16,629 nt of DNA. Origin: Anaerolineaceae bacterium (GTDB lineage: Bacteria > Chloroflexota > Anaerolineae > Anaerolineales > Anaerolineaceae). The DNA is taken from the NCBI GenBank assembly GCA_011620445.1, contig WOZB01000128.1:1-16629 (forward strand), in the 5' to 3' direction. The position numbers and the translations under genes are program-made. Of the stretch, positions 13,398 through 16,629 are shown one piece after another. The notes under the pieces are model-generated. The model had not been told where the DNA came from. It worked only from the letters and a program-made list of their open reading frames with translations, and made no database searches. How positions within the stretch are numbered: the first letter of the stretch is position 1; every line of letters begins with the position of its first letter.

Positions 13398-14951
13398 ATG
13401 TTACTGGATACCTTTTCTGAGCTTGAAAGAAATCGTTATGAAAAATTATTGGAAATGCGTGCCCAAGGGGTTGAACCTTATCCCACCCGCAGCCACAAAG
13501 ACACTGAAGCGGCTGAAGCCATCGCGCGTTTTGAGCAAACTGAAAATGCTCCCGAAAGCACTCCCGTCCAGGTAACCCTGGGAGGTCGCATCCGCGCTAT
13601 CCGCAATATGGGCAAGCTCAGCTTTGCGCATATTGAAGACAAATCTGGGAAGGTACAGCTCTTCTTCCGTGTAGATGAACTTGGTCAGGAAAAGTTGGAT
13701 TTCTTTGCCAACCATTTTGACCTGGGCGACTTCATTGAAGCCTCAGGCACGATGTTCCGCACCAAGCGCGGCGAAGTAACCCTGCAGGTGAGCGATTTTT
13801 GGATGGTTGCCAAGGCTCTGCTGCCCTTGCCAGCGGATAAGGACGAGATTGTAGACGGTAAGGTCGTGCGGCATTCGCAGCTCTCCGACCCAGAAACTCG
13901 TTTTCGTAACCGCTACGTTGACCTGGCTGTCAACCCTGAAGTCAGAAAGATTTTTAAACTTCGGGCAGCTATCATTAAATCCATCCGCAATTTCCTGGAT
14001 AACCGTGGCTTTCTTGAAGTAGAAACGCCCATTCTTCAGCCGATTTACGGTGGTGCTGCTGCACGGCCTTTCCTGACTTATCACAACCAGTTGCGTCAAC
14101 AGCTTTACCTGCGCATCAGTTTTGAACTTTACCTCAAGCGCCTCATCGTTGGTGGTTTTGACCGCGTCTACGAGATCGGCCGCGATTTCCGCAATGAAGG
14201 CGTCTCCTTCAAACACAACCCCGAGTTCACCCAGATGGAACTTTATATGGCCTACGGTGACTACCACGCCATAATGGAACTGACCGAACAAATGGTCAGC
14301 CAGGTTGCCCAGGAAGTGCTTGGTACACAGATTATTCAGTTTGATGAGCACGAAATCAACCTCACCCCTCCCTGGAACCGCATCCAAATCCGCCAGGGCT
14401 TGATGGACCTGGCTGGTATCGACATCGCAGCTTATCCGACTGCGGAAGCCCTTGGGGAAGTGCTCAAAGAGAAAAAGATTAACTTCAAACCCGGCATTCC
14501 CCGCGGCAAAATGATCGGCCTCTTAATGGAGGAATATCTCGAACCCACTTGCATCCAGCCAACCTTCCTCTACGACTATCCCAGGGATATTTCTCCACTG
14601 GCTAAGAACAAACCAGAAGACCCCAATACTGTGGAACGTTTCGAGGCCTTCATTAGCGGCGTTGAGTTGGGTAATGCTTTCACGGAACTGAATGATCCTC
14701 TCGAGCAGGAAAAACGTTTTAGCGAGATGGGCAGGGAATACGGCGAGGGTGAAGAAGAACGCCACCCGATGGATGAGGATTATCTGCGGGCGATGGCATA
14801 TGGCATGCCCCCAATGGGCGGCTTCGGAATGGGTGTTGACCGCCTGGTTATGTTCCTCACCAACAATCACAACATCCGCGAGGTCATTCTTTTTCCACAT
14901 CTTCGTGAAACCTTCGACGAGATCGAGGAAGACTCTACTAAACAAGAGTAA
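13398..14951 (+). CDS. lysS: Lysyl-tRNA synthetase, class II
   Basis: This enzyme charges tRNA-Lys with lysine using ATP. Seen over 517 residues: an N-terminal OB-fold anticodon-binding domain (about 58-140, VTLGGRIRAIRNMGKLSFAH), class II motif 1 around GFLEVETPILQPIYGGAAARPF (204-225), motif 2 FRNEGVSFKHNPEFTQMELY (264-283), the lysine-site region GVELGNAFTELND (421-433), and motif 3 GFGMGVDRLVMFLTN (475-489). Length is close to the usual 490-510. Some positions around 227-244 (YHNQLRQQLYLRISFELY) depart from the common HHNALD..LYLRIAPELY pattern. ATG at 13398 has AGAGGA just upstream, directly behind the greA terminator. Its own terminator follows at 14985-15014. Confidence 0.96.
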   Translation: MLLDTFSELERNRYEKLLEMRAQGVEPYPTRSHKDTEAAEAIARFEQTENAPESTPVQVTLGGRIRAIRNMGKLSFAHIEDKSGKVQLFFRVDELGQEKLDFFANHFDLGDFIEASGTMFRTKRGEVTLQVSDFWMVAKALLPLPADKDEIVDGKVVRHSQLSDPETRFRNRYVDLAVNPEVRKIFKLRAAIIKSIRNFLDNRGFLEVETPILQPIYGGAAARPFLTYHNQLRQQLYLRISFELYLKRLIVGGFDRVYEIGRDFRNEGVSFKHNPEFTQMELYMAYGDYHAIMELTEQMVSQVAQEVLGTQIIQFDEHEINLTPPWNRIQIRQGLMDLAGIDIAAYPTAEALGEVLKEKKINFKPGIPRGKMIGLLMEEYLEPTCIQPTFLYDYPRDISPLAKNKPEDPNTVERFEAFISGVELGNAFTELNDPLEQEKRFSEMGREYGEGEEERHPMDEDYLRAMAYGMPPMGGFGMGVDRLVMFLTNNHNIREVILFPHLRETFDEIEEDSTKQE

Positions 14952-14984
14952 AATCCAAGGGGAGCCGTTCGTAATGCATTGTCC

Positions 14985-15014
14985 AAAGCCGCTCTCATAA
15001 GGGCGGCTTTTTTT
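14985..15014 (+). terminator. Intrinsic terminator after lysS
   Basis: An 11-bp stem AAAGCCGCTCT/AGGGCGGCTTT with one T-G wobble and a CATA loop is followed by a T run ending at 15014. It is about 33 bases beyond the lysS stop and only 34 bases before the sigma-factor start, so the sigma gene must rely on read-through or an unrecognised promoter. Confidence 0.88.
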
Positions 15015-15031
15015 CCAATTATGGATTGGAA
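15013..15031 (+). promoter_or_regulatory. Perfect inverted repeat upstream of the ECF sigma gene
   Basis: TTCCAAT (15013-15019) and ATTGGAA (15025-15031) form a perfect 7-bp inverted repeat with a 5-base spacer in the short gap between the lysS terminator and the sigma start. It could be an operator or a small RNA hairpin near the ribosome site. Function not shown; chance occurrence is possible. Confidence 0.35.
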
Positions 15032-15048
15032 CTTGCATCGAATAAATT

Positions 15049-15660
15049 ATGGCTGAAGTAGAGCTAATTGATAAAGCCCTTAAAGGGGACCTCCAGGCTT
15101 TCAATAACCTGGTACTGATCTATCAGGAAATGGCCTTTAATTTGGCTTACCGAATGCTGGGAAGCACGGCCGCGGCCGCGGATGCCACCCAGGAAGCGGT
15201 CATCTCCATGTATCGCAAATTGGAGTCTTACCGGGGAGGCTCTTTTAAGAGCTGGTTTCTTCGGATCGTGAGCAATGAATGCCTGGATGAATTGCGGCGC
15301 CAGAAACGCCGTCCCAGTATTTCCCTCGACCAGGAAAATGAGGATGGAGAAATTTTGGAATCCTCAAGCTGGATGAAGGATGATAGTTTGCCTTATGAAG
15401 ACCAACTCAGCAACGCGGAACTTGAAAAAGCACTCACGCATTGCCTGGATGGATTGGAAGAAAAGTTCAAAACTGTCATTGTCCTGGTGGATGTCTCAGG
15501 GGAAGATTATGAGACCGTTGCCGGCACCATACACGTGCCAATTGGCACTATCAAGAGCAGGTTAGCCCGCGCCCGGCAAAAGATGCAGGATTGTCTGCAA
15601 GGCTTTGGGGAACTTTTACCAGAAAAATTCCGTCTTGACAGTAGTGAAATCGATGATTAA
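15049..15660 (+). CDS. ECF-type (RpoE-like) RNA polymerase sigma factor
   Basis: This alternative sigma factor, held inactive by its anti-sigma partner until an envelope signal arrives, directs RNA polymerase to its own regulon. Seen over 203 residues: the sigma-2 region (about 8-88) with DATQEA (45-50) and SFKSWFLRIVSNECLDELRR (65-84), an acidic linker (about 92-122), and the sigma-4 region (about 123-181) with helix-turn-helix GEDYETVAGTIHVPIGTIKS (151-170) followed by RLARAR. The 22-residue C-terminal tail is longer than in many ECF factors. ATG at 15049 has a poor ribosome site, but later starts would cut sigma-2. The stop overlaps the anti-sigma start by 8 bases, typical for such pairs. 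Confidence 0.93.
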   Translation: MAEVELIDKALKGDLQAFNNLVLIYQEMAFNLAYRMLGSTAAAADATQEAVISMYRKLESYRGGSFKSWFLRIVSNECLDELRRQKRRPSISLDQENEDGEILESSSWMKDDSLPYEDQLSNAELEKALTHCLDGLEEKFKTVIVLVDVSGEDYETVAGTIHVPIGTIKSRLARARQKMQDCLQGFGELLPEKFRLDSSEIDD

Positions 15661-16629
15661 GCAAGCCAACCTCTCCTATGAAGATATGGAGCTCTTAAGC
15701 GCATATCTTGACAACGCTCTCCCGGAAAAAGAGAAAGCGCATTTTGAGTTTAAGCTGCAAGAATCCGCTGAATTGCGGCAAGCTTTGGAAGCCCATCGCC
15801 AACTGCAATGGAACCTGAGGCACCTGCCCAAGCCCAAGCTGCCACACAACTTCACCCTTACTCGCGCTGAAGCCCAGGCGGTCAAACGCCAAAAAGCCTG
15901 GATACCTGTCTTTAGCACAGCTTCCTTCGTATCTTTCCTTTTGATGGCAGCAATGTTTATCTTGCCGCTATTCAGCCCTGCCGCCAGTCCCGCTTTGCAA
16001 GTGCAAGAGCCACAAAGTGCTGCTTCATCACCCTCCCCTGAAGACGCCTTCAAAGCCCAGGAGGCTCCAGAAGCAGCCCCTCTCGCTGAAGCGGCCCCAA
16101 CCGAACCGATGCCAGTTCCTATGGCAGCCACTTCCCGTTCAAGCGAAGCTGCCGTGGATATTTTCTTCTTTGGTGCCCAGATGAAGGGCGGTGTTGGCGG
16201 TGGAGGCGGAGGCGCATCCATAATGGCTGGCGGCGGAGGCGGAGACGCGTCCACTATGGGCGGTGGTGGAGGTGGCGGCCTTGATGCTTATCTCTACCCC
16301 ATCGCGCAAGGCCCTGGCAATTTGGGTAACTTTGGTAATGCCCCCTATGGCATTGTTGTTCCTGTTGAACCACTTTTTAGCGTGCACCCTGGCACGCTCA
16401 GAGGGCAGGATTATGACCTTGAGCAAGTACTGGCTGCCACACCCAGCTTGCCCCCGCTGATTTTAGGTATGAACGTTGAAAACGCAGGCCAGGTACTTGC
16501 GGTTGAACCAACCCTTCCCGCCCCAGAACCGGTCACCGAAGCCGCTCCCCCGGAAATCACAGAAAAATCCTCCGGCCCTACAGAAATCCCTCAAGCAGAC
16601 CTTGAACCAGAGTCGGCCGCTGCTGGGAC
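15653..16629 (+). CDS. Anti-sigma factor-like membrane protein, 3' end beyond the right edge
   Basis: The frame is open from ATG 15653 to the window end, 325 residues without a stop. Seen: an N-terminal helical domain (about 8-57, LLSAYLDNALPEKEKAHFEF) that resembles anti-sigma domains by position and pattern. It lacks the HxxxCxxC zinc motif; there is no cysteine in the visible protein. One membrane helix follows (about 83-108), then a long outer region rich in Ala, Pro and Glu. Within it, residues 179-209 are glycine-rich with an 11-residue period (GGGGGGASIMA, GGGGGDASTMG, GGGGGG). Beyond this is a segment PYGIVVPVEPLFSV that looks more folded. The start overlaps the ECF sigma stop by 8 bases, so coupled translation is likely. 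The anti-sigma role rests on context and topology. Confidence 0.82.
   Translation, partial: MIKQANLSYEDMELLSAYLDNALPEKEKAHFEFKLQESAELRQALEAHRQLQWNLRHLPKPKLPHNFTLTRAEAQAVKRQKAWIPVFSTASFVSFLLMAAMFILPLFSPAASPALQVQEPQSAASSPSPEDAFKAQEAPEAAPLAEAAPTEPMPVPMAATSRSSEAAVDIFFFGAQMKGGVGGGGGGASIMAGGGGGDASTMGGGGGGGLDAYLYPIAQGPGNLGNFGNAPYGIVVPVEPLFSVHPGTLRGQDYDLEQVLAATPSLPPLILGMNVENAGQVLAVEPTLPAPEPVTEAAPPEITEKSSGPTEIPQADLEPESAAAG
16187..16279 (+). repeat. Glycine-codon-rich degenerate tandem repeat inside the anti-sigma gene
   Basis: GGN-rich DNA encodes residues 179-209. Two 33-base units are recognisable in the protein as Gly-run + x-Ala-Ser-x-Met, followed by a last Gly run. Such tracts are prone to slippage length changes. 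No function is known. Confidence 0.6.

Noticed and set aside
15028..15056. ECF-type promoter GGAACTT plus GCTGA for autoregulation of the sigma gene
   Set aside because: The -10 would fall after the start codon; the next possible start would remove part of the sigma-2 domain.
15676..16254. Minus-strand 192-residue Pro/Ala-rich frame opposite the anti-sigma gene
   Set aside because: It is the complement of the glycine- and alanine-rich coding tract; the plus frame has the coupled start, membrane helix and context.

Overview
The window looks like a chromosomal segment of a Chloroflexota bacterium, probably of the Anaerolineae lineage. This is an inference from gene content rather than a phylogeny. 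The clues are a tetra-cysteine zinc-ribbon membrane protein with scattered Trp-Leu-x-x-x-Arg motifs, a DUF6754-like membrane protein, tandem FemAB-family aminoacyltransferases, and a greA-lysS pair followed by an ECF sigma / long anti-sigma pair. Base composition is moderate. I see no rRNA, tRNA, CRISPR, insertion sequence, phage or conjugation gene. There is no stretch over about 300 bases without a gene; the two longest gaps are about 230-240 bases (12087-12317 and 12636-12875), and both are described.

Layout. (A) 1-2594, minus strand: three overlapping genes for uncharacterised membrane proteins (DUF6754-like protein, six-helix membrane protein, zinc-ribbon protein running off the left edge), with a candidate extended -10 promoter at 2616-2624. 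(B) 2746-12086, minus strand: nine closely packed genes, ridA, a GT2 glycosyltransferase, a polyprenyl-phosphate sugar-phosphate transferase, two FemAB paralogues, dcyD, an unknown 320-aa protein, a SagB-type nitroreductase and lpd. They lie between one strong extended -10 promoter (12115-12123) and one clear terminator (2702-2727). (C) 12121-12317: an unassigned, highly pairable intergenic element. (D) 12318-12635, minus strand: a 105-aa protein with His/Cys clusters. (E) 12760-16629, plus strand: greA, lysS, an ECF sigma factor and its anti-sigma factor (cut by the right edge), with hairpins around every junction.

How the genes may work together. In block B, the GT2, phosphoglycosyltransferase and FemAB genes point to envelope polysaccharide or peptidoglycan cross-bridge assembly. 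RidA and D-cysteine desulfhydrase are linked by chemistry: beta-elimination from D-cysteine gives 2-aminoacrylate, which RidA hydrolyses. Block E couples transcript-cleavage and translation housekeeping genes to an envelope-sensing sigma / anti-sigma pair. Block A looks like a small membrane complex of unknown function.

The best candidates for undescribed biology are the block A membrane trio, the structured element at 12180-12301, the mixed nine-gene run, and the cysteine-free anti-sigma factor with a periodic glycine-rich outer segment. None is proven from sequence alone.
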